A DNA stretch of 64,000 bases from Lampris incognitus (Eukaryota; Chordata; Actinopteri; Lampriformes; Lampridae): assembly GCF_029633865.1 (NCBI RefSeq), contig NC_079217.1:31879090-31943089 (forward strand). Direction: 5' to 3'. Under the pieces are notes generated by a model. The model made no database searches and was not told where the DNA came from. It saw only the letters and a program-made list of their open reading frames with translations. The translations under genes were made by a program, and so were the position numbers. Below, piece by piece: positions 33,749-45,731 of this stretch (its first letter is position 1; every line of letters begins with the position of its first letter).

Positions 33749-34734
33749 AAAGGCATACTATCAATAAAATACTAAAATAGTAAGCTTACTAGCTGTGGTG
33801 CTAGCTGGTATACATTGCCACTGTATAATAGTTTTCAGTATGATTTATTTAAGTGAAAGAGCGTTTTATTAATTGATGAGGTAAAGCGTTTATTATTTCT
33901 TTTCATCTGCCATTCACCCAATCCACGTGGTGATACATGGCATTAATTATTTTCATTTACTCTATGCTACAAAGGCAATTTGACAAAAATGAGTCAAACA
34001 CGCATGGCTTGGCACATTCAAAACCACAGGTGTGCAGTGTGGTAGGATCCTATGTAATTGATCAACACAGCTCAGGTAGAGTCAGGTCAGCCGTCAATCA
34101 CCGAATAAGGTTTGCAAAAACTTTGCAAGTATTGGCTGACCTGTGGCACTATTCAAACCATCAAGCCCTTCCTTCTCATATGAAGCGCAAGTCATCCAAG
34201 TCCAACCTGAAATAGGATTCCCATGTACTACATAGGTTGATAAAATTATACTATGCACGTAGCTCATAACTGATCTAATGGTGTTAATCTGCTTGTTTTT
34301 ATTGCAGTGCACCAATTTATTTGGACGGTGATTAAAAAAAATTTGAATTTGTAACCATCATGATGACAGTAATGCCACTTGACTTGTTTTGCCAGACGTT
34401 AGATGGCAGCAAGAATATATTTTCTCAACCACACCATCCAGAAGATAAAGTGTCCTCATTGCTAGATGGATTCTGGGTTACGGAAGAAGAGTACACTCTA
34501 AAATCATCATGACACCAAAACACCCAGATGCCCAGTCCTTGAGGACAAGTAGAGCAACATACAAGGTGGCAAACAGACAGACAGACTGGTGCCCGGGATG
34601 AAACCCCACCCTCCTGGCACCATACTAGCAACACAAGGTTGTCCCTTTCACTCAAGGCCGGATCAGCGTCCAACCAGCCCTCGTGAGATACAAACAACCC
34701 TGAGATTTGCAATTAGAGGGTGAAGAAGTCGATA

Positions 34735-34735
<1 letters not shown>
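33746..34735. other. Non-coding interval
   Basis: No gene or mobile element is recognised here. Confidence 0.4.

Positions 34736-34800
<65 letters not shown>
34736..34800. repeat. (CA)n microsatellite
   Basis: About 30 CA units. Confidence 0.97.
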
Positions 34801-36392
34801 CGTGCACACACAGCCACAGCAGTTTTTATGTCCCAGTACACTCTGGAGGCTTTTTCCTCAGCAAAGGTCTACTTCAGCATTTATGAACACAGTGTCCATT
34901 CTCAACCTGTGACCCTCAGATGGCAACTGCGAAAAATGTTAAAGCGCCTCTCCGACAACTTTTTAACTCGAGTTTTGTATGCAGAACTCTCTCTGGCTTT
35001 TGCAAGTCAAAGTAGGAGCAACGTGTGATTCTTGCCATGGACAAGAATCCGAGTACATCATGCATCAATGTCACAAAACTAAATTCCTGTGTAGTTATTA
35101 TACTTGGAGATTAAAGCGATTCTGGTTCTGCATTTTTACCACACAGTTATTCTGAGCATGTGACCAAAGAACAATGCTTCTAGGCCCTGGTCATAAAGAT
35201 TAAATCTTGCCTAAGCACTGATACTGAATTATTATGATTAGCGAGCGTTTTGTTTTTGGTAGGTCACTGACAAGACGAACCTCCACAACAAAAACAAAGT
35301 GTCACAGTGGGTGTTTATGAGTAAACAACAGCGGCAGTCTTGCTTTTAAATCAGCTGAGATGGTTGACCTTTATGGTCGTGCAGCAAATAAATGCATGGC
35401 ACCACTTGGCAAAAAGTATGATGAATTAGCCCGTCAACATTAATAATGCCTTAAATATGGGAGGCCTAAACATCTGAAAGGGATGGAAGGTCTTGAGCCA
35501 CAAGGGAATGGAGGATTTCTTGGACACCACACTGAAGAGAGAGAAAAAAATCACACTAACCACCTCTGACAGTTGTCCTTTTCGGTTACAGCTGAAATTG
35601 TGCATTACACGTGGTATCTGAGATGCACTCCTTCCTCTGCCCCTAAGCCTCTCAGTGGGGTGGAAAGCACACTGAAAATCTGACGTCATATGGTGGTTCT
35701 GCTCATGCAGGAGTGTTTTTTTTTTTTTTTTTTTTGGGAGGGGGGTGTCAAGGAAGGAGCTCTGTGAAGGAACAGCAATACCAGCAAATGCTCAAATAGG
35801 AGCAAAGAGTTGTTTTTTGGCCGTTTTTACCTCCACACGCTTCCCCTGTTTGTGCTCCTGCACCCAGTTCCCATAGCAGTGTTGTGTTTGCATGAGCACC
35901 TGACTCACGGCAGCTATCCTGGCTGTGGGGGAGTATCAATGAGCCAAGCCAGATGCCCTCTCTCTAGGTAGCTAGCCACATACCTCTTCTGCTTCTTCCC
36001 ACACAGACTATCCACCAGGGCCACACACACACACACACACAGACACACAGTATAGGCTATACTGTATATCCTCATCTTTCATCTACATCAAGGGGACTGA
36101 GGCAGCAAAAGTTAAAAAATAAAAAAGGCTTAATGTGGCCTCATTTGGCTTCATTACAGAAAAGTGAGCACCTGACATTGTTAGGGCCGTAGACTAGAAT
36201 GGTGGTAGTGGTGGTGGTGGTTTGGGTGGGGGGACACCTTAAAGCAATGTTGTCAGCCTCTTTAGCTCAACCCAAAGAGACAGAACAGCCGCGTCAATTC
36301 CCAGAGGATGACATTCACCTATATTTTTTCTTTGCTTTTGACATTTCTTAAGATAAATCACAAAATTAGCAGCAATCATTGTCAGTCCAAAT

Positions 36393-36394
<2 letters not shown>
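34801..36394. other. Non-coding interval
   Basis: It contains a T-run (35717-35740), a short (CA)n (36019-36040) and a GGT-rich patch near 36200-36235. No frame looks coding. Confidence 0.4.

Positions 36395-36444
<50 letters not shown>
36395..36444. repeat. (TA)n microsatellite
   Basis: About 25 TA units, immediately left of a SINE fragment. Confidence 0.97.
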
Positions 36445-36447
<3 letters not shown>

Positions 36448-36590
36448 CTGTGATGGACTGGCGGCCTGTCCAAGGTGTCTCCTCGCCTGCCGCCCAATGA
36501 CTGCTGCAATAGGCTCCAGCATCCCCGTGACCCTCAGAGCAGGATAAGCGGTTTGTGTGTGTGTGTATCCATCCATCCATTCATTACCCA
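36445..36590 (+). repeat. SINE 3' part
   Basis: ggcctgtgatggactggcgg, gcccaatgactgctgcaata and gagcaggataagcggttt match the SINE at 33328. The tail gives way to GT and ATCC repeats. Confidence 0.85.
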
Positions 36591-36731
36591 TTAGCAGCTG
36601 ATGAGTGTGTGTCGCACGAAACAGACCTGCACTGCAATGTATTAAAACTTTTTTTCCTGTATCTGTGTTGATATTCCGCTCCTCATTAGTTTAGCACTTA
36701 TAACACCATTGACAATTTCGGGAAAAAAACG

Positions 36732-36733
<2 letters not shown>
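36586..36733 (+). mobile_element. Penelope-like terminal repeat V
   Basis: A hammerhead motif is followed by tgtattaaaactttttttcc, then gatattccgctcctcattag and accattgacaatttcggg, ending at (TA)n 36733. No coding part is present. Confidence 0.75.
36590..36638 (+). ncRNA. Hammerhead ribozyme relic g
   Basis: CTGATGAG (36598-36605), a 5-bp stem II (gtgtg-tgt-cgcac) and GAAA (36618-36621) are intact. Stem I is cattagcag/ctgcaatg with one bulge. The cleavage triplet is GCA instead of GTA, which breaks the NUH rule and the closing pair of stem III. Probably inactive through that single base. Confidence 0.72.
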
Positions 36734-36797
<64 letters not shown>

Positions 36798-36815
36798 TCA
36801 CACACACACACACAT
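36733..36815. repeat. (TA)n then (CA)n microsatellite
   Basis: (TA)n 36733-36780 and (CA)n 36781-36815. Confidence 0.95.
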
Positions 36816-37495
36816 AGGTACCCTATCAACAGCACTTAGATGATGTTGTGACTCTTGAAAGATAGGAATCGACTCCTCAAGCATGTTCTTTCAAAGCAAG
36901 ATGGTGAACTGGTGGGCTCAAAGCACTGTATGCAGAGAAGCAGATGGTGTAATGAGATATAATGACAATCACACCCACAGAGTTTTTGCCTGCATGAGAC
37001 GTTCCTCACACAGTGGCATAGACATCATCATAGACCCCCCTCCCCTCTTTTTTTGTTGCTATGAAATATCTATGATTTAAAAAAAATTAAAACCATTCCA
37101 TGGCAGTGTCATAGTGTACAAGGGGACTCCTTGAAAGTTCAGAGCTATGCATTTAAAATAGATGTTACGGTCTCATGCAGACATCAATCCTTTGGGTCAC
37201 TGATAAATGTGTTTGGGGCCATGTACGGCAGCAGTGTGCACAGCATGGAAAATGTCGTGTTGATTTTGAAAGGTGTGCTACAGTACAATACCATTCTCTC
37301 AACAGTCTGACCTAATTTTCAGTTGTCTTATAAACAGCCTGCAGATTAACACTGTCCTGCACACTTACATAACTCAGCACTGTTGTGTAAGAGACGCAGG
37401 AAGCATAGAACTCTCTGAACACTTCGCCAGATTATTCATGCTCATTAACAGCCAATCAGATTCTAGATACTATATTCTATTCATCTCAGGACAGA

Positions 37496-37526
<31 letters not shown>

Positions 37527-37528
37527 CA
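36816..37528. other. Non-coding interval
   Basis: Nothing is recognised apart from (CA)n at 37497-37528 adjoining the next Tc1. Confidence 0.4.
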
Positions 37529-38600
37529 CCAATCAGCCAAAATATTAAGACCACTGACAGGTAAGTGAATAACATTGGTTATGTCATTACAATGGCACCT
37601 GTCAAGGGGTGGGATATATTAGGCAGTTATTGAACAATCAGTTCTTGAAGTTGATGTGTTGGAAGAAGGAAAAATGGACAAGTGTAAGGATCTGAGTGAA
37701 TTTGACAAGGGCCAAATTGTGATGCCCAGACGACTGAGTCAGAGCATCTCCAAAATGGCAGGTCTTGTGGGGTGTTCCCGGTATGTAGTGGTTAGTACCT
37801 ACCAAAAAGGGGTCCAAAGAAAAACAACCGGTGAACCAGTAACCGAGTCATGGGCGCCCAAGGCTCACTGATGTGTGTCGGGAGCAAAGGCTACCCCGTC
37901 TGGTTCAATCCCACAGAGGAGCTACTGTTGCTCAAATTGCTGAAAAAGTTAATGCTGGCTATGATAGACAGGTGTCAGAAGACACAGTGCATCACAGCTT
38001 GCTCTGTATGGGGTTGCATAGCCGCAGACCAGTCAGAGTGTCCATGATGACCCCTGTCCACAGTTGAAAGTTCCTACAATGGGCACGTGAGCGTCAGAAC
38101 TAGACCATGGAACAATGAAAGAAGGTGGCCTGGTCTGATGAATCACATTTTCTTTTACACCATATGGATGGATGGCCAGGTGCATGTGCGTCGTTTACCT
38201 GGGGAAGAGATGATACAAGGATGCACTATGGGAAGAAGGCAAGCTGGTGGAAACAGTGTGATGCTCTGGGCAATGTTCTGCTGGGAAACCCTGGGTCCTG
38301 GCATTCATGTGGATGTTACTTTGGCACGTACCACCTACCTAAACACCAAATGTTGCAGACTAAGTACACCTCTTCATGGCAACGGTAATCCCAGATGGTG
38401 GTGGGCTCTTTCAGTCTTTCAGCAGGATAATGCACTCTGCCACACTGCAAAAATTGTTCAGGAATGGTTTGAAGAATATAACAAAGAGTTCAAGGTGTTG
38501 CCTTGGCCTCCAAATTCCCCAGATCTCAATCCAATCGAGCATCTGTGGGATGTGCTGGAAGTTAGGCAGGTGGTTTTAATGTTTTGGCTGATTGGTGTAT
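37529..38600 (+). mobile_element. Tc1/mariner element, family 3
   Basis: Terminal repeats ccaatcagccaaaatattaa (37529) and inverted ccaatcagccaaaacattaa (ending about 38597), with TA close by on the right. The sequence between LWDVLE and the 3' repeat is deleted, so the element is shorter than a usual 1.2-1.6 kb Tc1. Confidence 0.88.
37674..38563 (+). pseudogene. Tc1 transposase relic, C-terminus deleted
   Basis: It starts [20 protein letters not shown] with the first helix-turn-helix ([19 protein letters not shown]). It then shifts frame repeatedly (37870, 38100, 38240, 38390). Catalytic motifs are VAWSDESHFLLHH near 38130, FQQDNALCHTAKIVQEWF near 38420 and [15 protein letters not shown] near 38520. 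After LWDVLE about 60 codons of C-terminus are missing and the 3' repeat follows directly. Confidence 0.88.
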
Positions 38601-38605
38601 CTACA

Positions 38606-38640
<35 letters not shown>

Positions 38641-39269
38641 GTGGAAGTATTTGTGCTCATGCAAATGTACGTGCACTGATCTGATTGATTTGAGTGTGTG
38701 TGTACACACATGAAAGCACACATAAGTATGAGTCGGTGTGTGTGATTATGAGTAGGAGGATGAATGAAGATGGGGGGCTTTCCACAGTTCATTCCCCTCA
38801 ACACATAATAGACAACACTAAGAACTGAAACGGTAGAGTTGATATAGACAAAAAAGAATAATCTTTTTTCTGTCTGATTGGCTTTCAATTGCATGAAAAT
38901 CAGCAGGCACAAAAAACTGCCAGTTCTAGTGGGGAATATTGAGGTAGGCATTTGAATAGTTTTCACCTTAATAGATAACGGATTCCTCCTCTGAATCAAC
39001 AATTTGAATCCACACAGCAATGATCAGAGCAAAAATGCAGAACTCAGCAGTTTACAAATGATTCACAGATGGAAGATCCGTGTGGAAATAAAATCATGAA
39101 AAAATAAAAATCTCTAAGTTTGATTGGGTAATGTAGTTCCTGTTATAGCAGATACCATCGCATAGTCAATTGCTTACTTACCAAGAACTTCTCTTACAGG
39201 CCTGACCTTGTGGTAGCCTTCCGCTGACTTTGCAAGCTTCTTTGTTGAAGGTCTAATCCATGTTTTGCT
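38601..39269. other. Non-coding interval with (CA)n
   Basis: (CA)n lies at 38609-38640. A weak candidate exon on the minus strand (39178-39247) ends in a perfect donor (G/GTAAGT) but has a poor acceptor. The product is not recognised. Confidence 0.35.
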
Positions 39270-40682
<1,413 letters not shown>

Positions 40683-40690
40683 ATCTAGCC

Positions 40691-40895
40691 CAGCGGTGGC
40701 TAACCATGTGCCATGGAGAGCCATGTGTATGCAGGTTTTCATTCCATCCTGACTCCACACCAGATGATTTCACTGATACATTCTTCCTCTTTGGTTGAAA
40801 GGTTGCTAATCAATGAAATCACCTGGTGTGGAGTCCGGCTGGAATGAAAACTTGCATACACATGGCTGTCCATGGCACATGTTTAGCCACCCCTG
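40691..40895. mobile_element. hAT MITE with 8-bp target duplication
   Basis: This 205-bp palindrome starts CAGCGGTGGCTAA and ends in the complement of CAGGGGTGGCTAA. The arms pair almost throughout (atgtgccatgga, agccatgtgtatgca, ttttcattcca, ctccacaccag). Identical 8-bp atctagcc flanks it (40683-40690, 40896-40903), diagnostic of hAT-type insertion. It is non-coding and mobilised in trans. Confidence 0.93.
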
Positions 40896-40903
40896 ATCTA
40901 GCC

Positions 40904-41625
40904 CCTCACCTCAATCTAAAGATGATTCCTTTGATTCATGTCATCGTGAGAGAAAATAGCCCTGTAAAATAAAAGCAAACCACACACACTACTGTTAGGG
41001 TTGAGCCTATGAGAGGATCCAATTGCTCTGATGAACCTCAAAGGGGACCTCGCTATTTGCATGTACTTGATGCCCAGCATACACCATGGTGCAACACTTT
41101 GTAGCACTGAGTCATTACTGACTAAAATCAGGCCCCTGCTCAACGGCCCGGAGAGTCACCATCCAAAGTCCTTTAAAGACATTAACATTCCAAAAGTATA
41201 AAGTCATCAAAGTCCCTGTGACAAAGGTAATCCCACTTGACCACATAAAGACAACTATCAACCATCTAGCTCAATCATTTACATGTCTTTCAGATTTAGA
41301 TAATATAAGATGCCAAGGCAAGGAGGTAGGGGTGAAGGTTGTTTCATAGATAGACCAATGTCACTAGTGTGAACTAATTGTGACTTTATTGTGAATTGGC
41401 ATCTGGTATGCATCAAAATCAGTGTTGACCATTGTACAGGGCATGTGTCATTAAAGCTCATGTTGCAAAATAAATTAAATCCCAAAATAGGCACATAAAA
41501 TTTTGATTTGAATCAGATGACCCAGAACACTTTGAATCAGATTTAATGTTGCAATTTAGGCATAGATAAGAAATAAGATCAACAGATTTGACAGATTTGT
41601 TGAACGATGTTTGTGCCAGATTTCA

Positions 41626-41630
<5 letters not shown>
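40904..41630. other. Non-coding, possibly 3' UTR or flank of st3gal4
   Basis: This lies downstream of the sialyltransferase stop codon on the minus strand. No further coding sequence is seen and I could not place the polyadenylation site. Confidence 0.35.

Positions 41631-41700
<70 letters not shown>
41631..41700. repeat. (GT)n microsatellite touching the st3gal4 stop codon
   Basis: About 35 GT units. On the gene's strand the stop TGA (41702-41700) is followed at once by CACACA. Confidence 0.95.
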
Positions 41701-41701
<1 letters not shown>

Positions 41702-41789
41702 ATGCATGTGGGTGAAGGTAAAAAATGGCTCCCAAATCTTCCAGTCTTTTTAAGGCCTCAGCTTCATGACTCAGGTCATGATAAGAATC
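41700..41789 (-). CDS. st3gal4: st3gal4-like sialyltransferase, terminal coding exon
   Basis: 29 residues plus stop, opening after an acceptor (ctgtttccag/G, 41790-41792) in phase 0. It reads DSYHDLSHEAEALKRLEDLG then AIFYLHPHA. HDLSHE is the sialylmotif VS (H-x4-E) with the catalytic His. Mammalian ST3GAL4 ends in a comparable GHNVSQEALAIKRMLEMGAI segment; that comparison is from memory. The Golgi enzyme moves sialic acid from CMP-Neu5Ac to the 3-OH of terminal galactose. The last residues before the microsatellite may have been changed by repeat slippage. Confidence 0.85.
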
Positions 41790-42262
41790 CTGGAAACAGA
41801 GAGAGAGTTGAATCATTATAAAGGATCTGGGATTTCCAAAGTGTGAGTTCCTACATCTGAGCAGAGATATGAAAGAAGGCAGAGCTCTCTGGTGGAGACA
41901 CCCAAAGATCAACAGTAAGAGATTGGCAGTCTGTGGTGTAGCCTCATAGGGAAGGCCACCGAGGACAAGGCCAAGTCCACATCAAGTCTTTAGGGGGTGA
42001 GTACAAGTCAAGACCAATGGGGCTAAAACTTGGGTAAAGACACACCAGAACAGTGTAAGTCCAATTAAACACCTTGGCTTTGACTGTTGTAGTCTACCAT
42101 CATTGTAAAAGTCACAATTTCACTACACTGTAACATTTATCTAAGCTTTTTTTTTAATCCTCTGCCAAGGGAGAAACGTCTCAGATTCCAATTGCCCGAT
42201 GTTTCAGATACATAAATTGATAAAGATAATATTTAAACAAGATTAGATTGTACTGTATTGAG

Positions 42263-43316
42263 TAGGGATGTCCCGATCAAGTTTTTTGGGCCCCGATCCG
42301 ATTCCGATAATTTAACATTGCTATCTGCCGATGCCTATACCGATCCAATCCGATCAGATACATTTTCCTAGAATAACCAATCCAATGTATATGCTTGACA
42401 ATTGAATAGCTCTGGAATGTATTAAGAAAGAAAATGCCTGCATCCAAGCTGTTCCTTAATGGGTTTTTATTTATTTTCAAAATAAACAGTATAAATATAT
42501 AACTCTAATCACAAGTACACTTGTATTGCAGCATTGGTTTTAATTTGTTCTTTAACAAAATAACCAAGTAACTGTAAACAAACTAAAATATATAGCTTAT
42601 TCCACTTAGTGCAAATACTCACAATTCCACTTCAAAATGGAAGCTTAACTTTGACATTCAGTCACAACAATCAATTCCTTAGTGCAACATTGTACTAAAA
42701 CTGGAATACTCAAAATGAGTGCATGACATGTAGTGTCGGGAGAGTAGGACATAACGTGGCTCCAACAGCTGCAAAAGACGGCGAAAACCAGTGTCCTCTA
42801 CCACAGCGATGGGCTGGTCATCCAAAGTGATGAATTCAGCTACTTTTTCAGTTATCTTTTTGGCCTTGTTGCTGCCGGGAGGAAATCTCTCTCTTTGTAA
42901 AAGTACCCTCCAGTGTGAGTTGCTTCGGTGCAGCCTTCACCTTGGTTAGCAGAGTGAACTCCTTAAATTCCGTTTCGTGTTGTTTTAGGTGCCTAATCAA
43001 ATTAGTGGTATTGTACACAGCTCTACAAAAACCGCCTCGCAAAATGCTTGCATTGCAAGTGGCTGTTGGGTTATTTTCAGTTTCTATTTTAAAATAATGC
43101 CACACTTCAGACATTTTAGCTGCATCCTGGTCATCCCTGATACTGCTGCAAATTGTGCTCCCCGTTTATGACAGCTGTGTGACAGCGGACTGACCGGAGG
43201 TGTCGCAAAACAAAACAAAAGATCGGATTTATTTTCCGCTCAATCCGATCCGATCTCTTAAAAATGCCTGGATCGGCCCCGATCCCGATCTTTGAGATCG
43301 GATCGGGACATCCCTA
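42263..43316 (-). mobile_element. hAT element with BED finger, in st3gal4 intron
   Basis: It starts TAGGGATGTCCCGATC and ends in its complement. The 8-bp duplication gtattgag is exact (42255-42262, 43317-43324). Subterminal CCGATC motifs are repeated at both ends (CCCCGATCCGAT and CGATCCGATC). Internally deleted: only a BED-finger exon is left. Confidence 0.93.
42848..43114 (-). CDS. BED-type zinc finger fragment of hAT transposase
   Basis: 88 residues. MSEVWHYFKI is a typical BED start; the finger has ATCNASILRGG (second Cys replaced) and TTNLIRHLKQHE (H-x4-H). The first C-x2-C is C-N-A-S here, so zinc binding is probably lost. No catalytic residues are present. Relic, not a host gene. Confidence 0.6.
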   Translation of the reverse strand: MSEVWHYFKIETENNPTATCNASILRGGFCRAVYNTTNLIRHLKQHETEFKEFTLLTKVKAAPKQLTLEGTFTKREISSRQQQGQKDN

Positions 43317-43324
43317 GTATTGAG

Positions 43325-44094
43325 CCGCATCGAGCCTCATCCTTCCTCCTCAGGGGGAGTTTGATATCAAATATAAGAAGTAAATGAAAGTCTTGTACTC
43401 AACTGGTCTTGAAAAATTATCTTGACTGTCTGGGATCGAGTCAAAATCTGAGTCATTAGGCTCTGAAGTCCAAGGCAAAATGGAATCAAGACCGGACTCG
43501 AGACTCGAGTACTACAACCTTACTTTGATATATAAATTGTTTTCTATTAAATGATTCTCATCATTAAATAACTAAACAAAACCAAATTCACCATAGGTAT
43601 ATAATTAGTCAAATCTGAGAATCAGCCAGATTTGGCACTTGGGTAGTCCCTTGAGGTTGACACTTCCTGTATATTCCCTTGGGCTCTACATCTTTTTTTA
43701 AGGAATATTGGATAGCATAACCAGACATATACTAAATGTACATGTGACCATTACAACATACACTTTGTCCCAAATGCCCACTACATACCAATTCTTACAG
43801 TGTTTTGAGTGTGCAGTGTGTTCACACTAGAAAACTGACAAAATTAAGTACACTTCAGCATTCCAGCATGCAACCGAATCTGCTTGAATTTTGAGTGAGC
43901 TGTATTGTACCATAATGCAATATCCTGCATTATGACTTTCCTGGTTTTACAAAATGGTACGTTTGTTCATTTCTGACACATTGTCAAAATAGTATACTAG
44001 GAAGATTAGAACATAACAGTTACTATAGTTTTGGTGTATTGTATGGATTTGGGACACAACAACAGACTACAATGGACAGATTAATGTCACCCAC
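43325..44094 (-). other. Intron of st3gal4
   Basis: Remaining part of the 2.3-kb intron between the last two coding exons. No other element is recognised. Confidence 0.6.
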
Positions 44095-44247
44095 CTTCAT
44101 AGATTTCATGGTGTCATATCCATAGTAATGAATGGGAAGCTTTTGGTTCTTGGAGGTGGGGTATCCAAAGCCAGCAACATGGACCATATCGCAGTAGTTG
44201 AGAGCCATGAACACAGCTAAGATACCTGTGGTGGGATGCACCGGCTT
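44095..44247 (-). CDS. st3gal4: st3gal4-like sialyltransferase, sialylmotif S exon
   Basis: 51 codons, phase 0 on both sides. The acceptor tttgtttcag is at 44248-44257 and the donor AAG/gtgggt at 44093-44094. KPVHPTTGILAVFMALNYCD then MVHVAGFGYP is sialylmotif S, which contacts the acceptor and donor substrates and contains the conserved disulphide Cys. LPIHYYGYDTMKSMK holds sialylmotif III (HYYG). The Thr-Thr-Gly and GFGYP signature and the HYY motif place it in the ST3GAL family, closest in my reading to ST3GAL4. No lesion is seen. Confidence 0.9.
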
Positions 44248-44724
44248 CTGAAACAAAACAAAATCCCATAAGACTACGAGGAATTGCAGCCTTGCTAGAT
44301 TGATTCTGGCTGTGCCACGTGCCAAAACATTCACATATTGTTAAATGGTGGGGTTTCAGTGATTTCCGTGCAGGTTTCCTTGTGCAAGGCCTTTAACAAC
44401 CAATAAGCTCTTGGGAGGGACTGAGGTAAGTGGATGAGTTCGGATGAACCATGATCATACAGTAATTGTAAATCATAGGAGAAAAATAAAGGGATGGTGA
44501 AAATGTGCAAACAAACATTATTTTGATAAAAAAAAAAAGTTCAAAAGCTGTCTCTCCATTTATGTATTCCAGTATATAAGGTGTATAAATCCTTGACACA
44601 ATGGACTGGAGTTGTACATTTCTCCATTTATAAATCGTTATTTGATGCATCTGGACTATGGAGTCAGGCTGCATAATGCTAACGTTCATCTTCACCATGG
44701 TTGGAGACACACTTCAGCCTCAAT
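44248..44724 (-). other. Intron of st3gal4 left of Gypsy-1
   Basis: Non-coding. It ends at the ATAC target of Gypsy-1 (44725-44728). Confidence 0.6.
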
Positions 44725-44728
44725 ATAC

Positions 44729-44969
44729 TGTGGTGGACACGTATTGGGGACAGAATTCAACCCAGGAACTAAGGGTTAAGTCATGGTTGCCCTGGCAGGT
44801 TAACGCAGGGTTAAGTTATGGTTGTCCAGCCAGTTTTCTGGGAATTCTTGCCACCTCCGCTCAGTCGAGCTGTGGTTTGGTTGTCTCTCTGATTTACCGT
44901 GGATTAAAGAAAGTTGCCTACACGGCTAAAGTGTGAACCTACGGTCTTCTCCGTTCCTTCGGCTCTACA
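44729..44969 (+). repeat. Gypsy-1 5' LTR
   Basis: Starts TGTGGTGGACACG, ends CGGCTCTACA (TG...CA). No AATAAA was noticed. Confidence 0.97.
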
Positions 44970-44970
44970 C

Positions 44971-44988
44971 TGGTGACCCCGACGTCGG
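44971..44988 (+). promoter_or_regulatory. Gypsy-1 tRNA primer-binding site
   Basis: TGGTGACCCCGACGTCGG begins one base after the LTR, with the TGG that pairs with a tRNA 3' CCA end. The tRNA species is not assigned. Confidence 0.85.
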
Positions 44989-45021
44989 TTTTCGGATAAG
45001 TTTTCTGAAACCACACACATT

Positions 45022-45714
45022 ATGGCTACGAACGCCGTTGCAATGAAACTGCCGGAGTTTTGGGAGTCTTCCGCGGCTACATGGTTCGCGCAGGCTGAGG
45101 CACAGTTCGCGCTCAGAGACATAACAGCAGACGAGACCAGGTACTACTACGTAGTGGCAGCGCTGGGGTGCGCTACGGCTTCCAGGATAAGCGGTTTCAT
45201 AACCGACCCACCGGCCGATGGTAAATACGCCGCACTTAAACATATCCTCCTTGAAACTTTTGAACTGTCAACAACGGAGAGAGCACGTCGCCTCTTCGCA
45301 ATTCAGGGCTTGGGAGATGGCAAACCATCGGAGCTAATGAGCAGGATGTTAAACCTACTGGTTCAAGAAAAGCCATGTTTCCTGTTTATGGAGCTGTTTC
45401 TGCGCAACATGCCGCCCCACGTCCAGACTGCGCTCGCTAACTCCACCATCACTGATCCCCGTGAGCTGGCAAAGGAGGCTGACCGATTCTTCGTCGCTAC
45501 ACAACGTTCCTCCCATGCCGGGGTGCTGGCTCCTACCTTCACTGGCCCCCCGCCGACATCGCGGGCGTGGCCCGACGGTGGCGCCACAGCGTCAGACCGC
45601 TACAAGCCCTCTGGACTCTGTATGTACCACGCTCGATTTGGTGCGAAAGCTAAACGGTGCCGTTCCCCCTGCAACTACAGGCCGACGGGAAACGAGAGGG
45701 CCAACACTCAGTAG
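45022..45714 (+). CDS. gag: Gypsy-1 Gag
   Basis: 230 residues starting [20 protein letters not shown] at the first ATG after the primer site. The capsid-like part (residues 10-160) includes [30 protein letters not shown] and [18 protein letters not shown] basic C-terminus has [18 protein letters not shown], a C-x3-H ... C-x3-C cluster in place of the usual CCHC knuckle. It ends at TAG 45712-45714, just after the frameshift signal. Gag forms the particle in which reverse transcription takes place. Open and undamaged. Confidence 0.93.
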   Translation: MATNAVAMKLPEFWESSAATWFAQAEAQFALRDITADETRYYYVVAALGCATASRISGFITDPPADGKYAALKHILLETFELSTTERARRLFAIQGLGDGKPSELMSRMLNLLVQEKPCFLFMELFLRNMPPHVQTALANSTITDPRELAKEADRFFVATQRSSHAGVLAPTFTGPPPTSRAWPDGGATASDRYKPSGLCMYHARFGAKAKRCRSPCNYRPTGNERANTQ

Positions 45715-45731
45715 TGGCCATGAGTGTTGGC
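45687..45731 (+). promoter_or_regulatory. Programmed -1 ribosomal frameshift signal (Gypsy-1)
   Basis: The slippery heptamer GGGAAAC (45687-45693) is in the required register G/GGA/AAC of gag. A 6-nt spacer and an 11-bp perfect hairpin follow: gccaacactca (45700-45710), 10-nt loop, tgagtgttggc (45721-45731). Slipping back one base enters the pol frame as [16 protein letters not shown]. The gag stop lies in the hairpin loop. Gypsy-2 keeps the same design at 59272-59316. Confidence 0.88.

Noticed and set aside
41588..41821. Plus-strand gene at the st3gal4 terminal exon
   Set aside because: Made of the (GT)n tract and the antisense of the exon.
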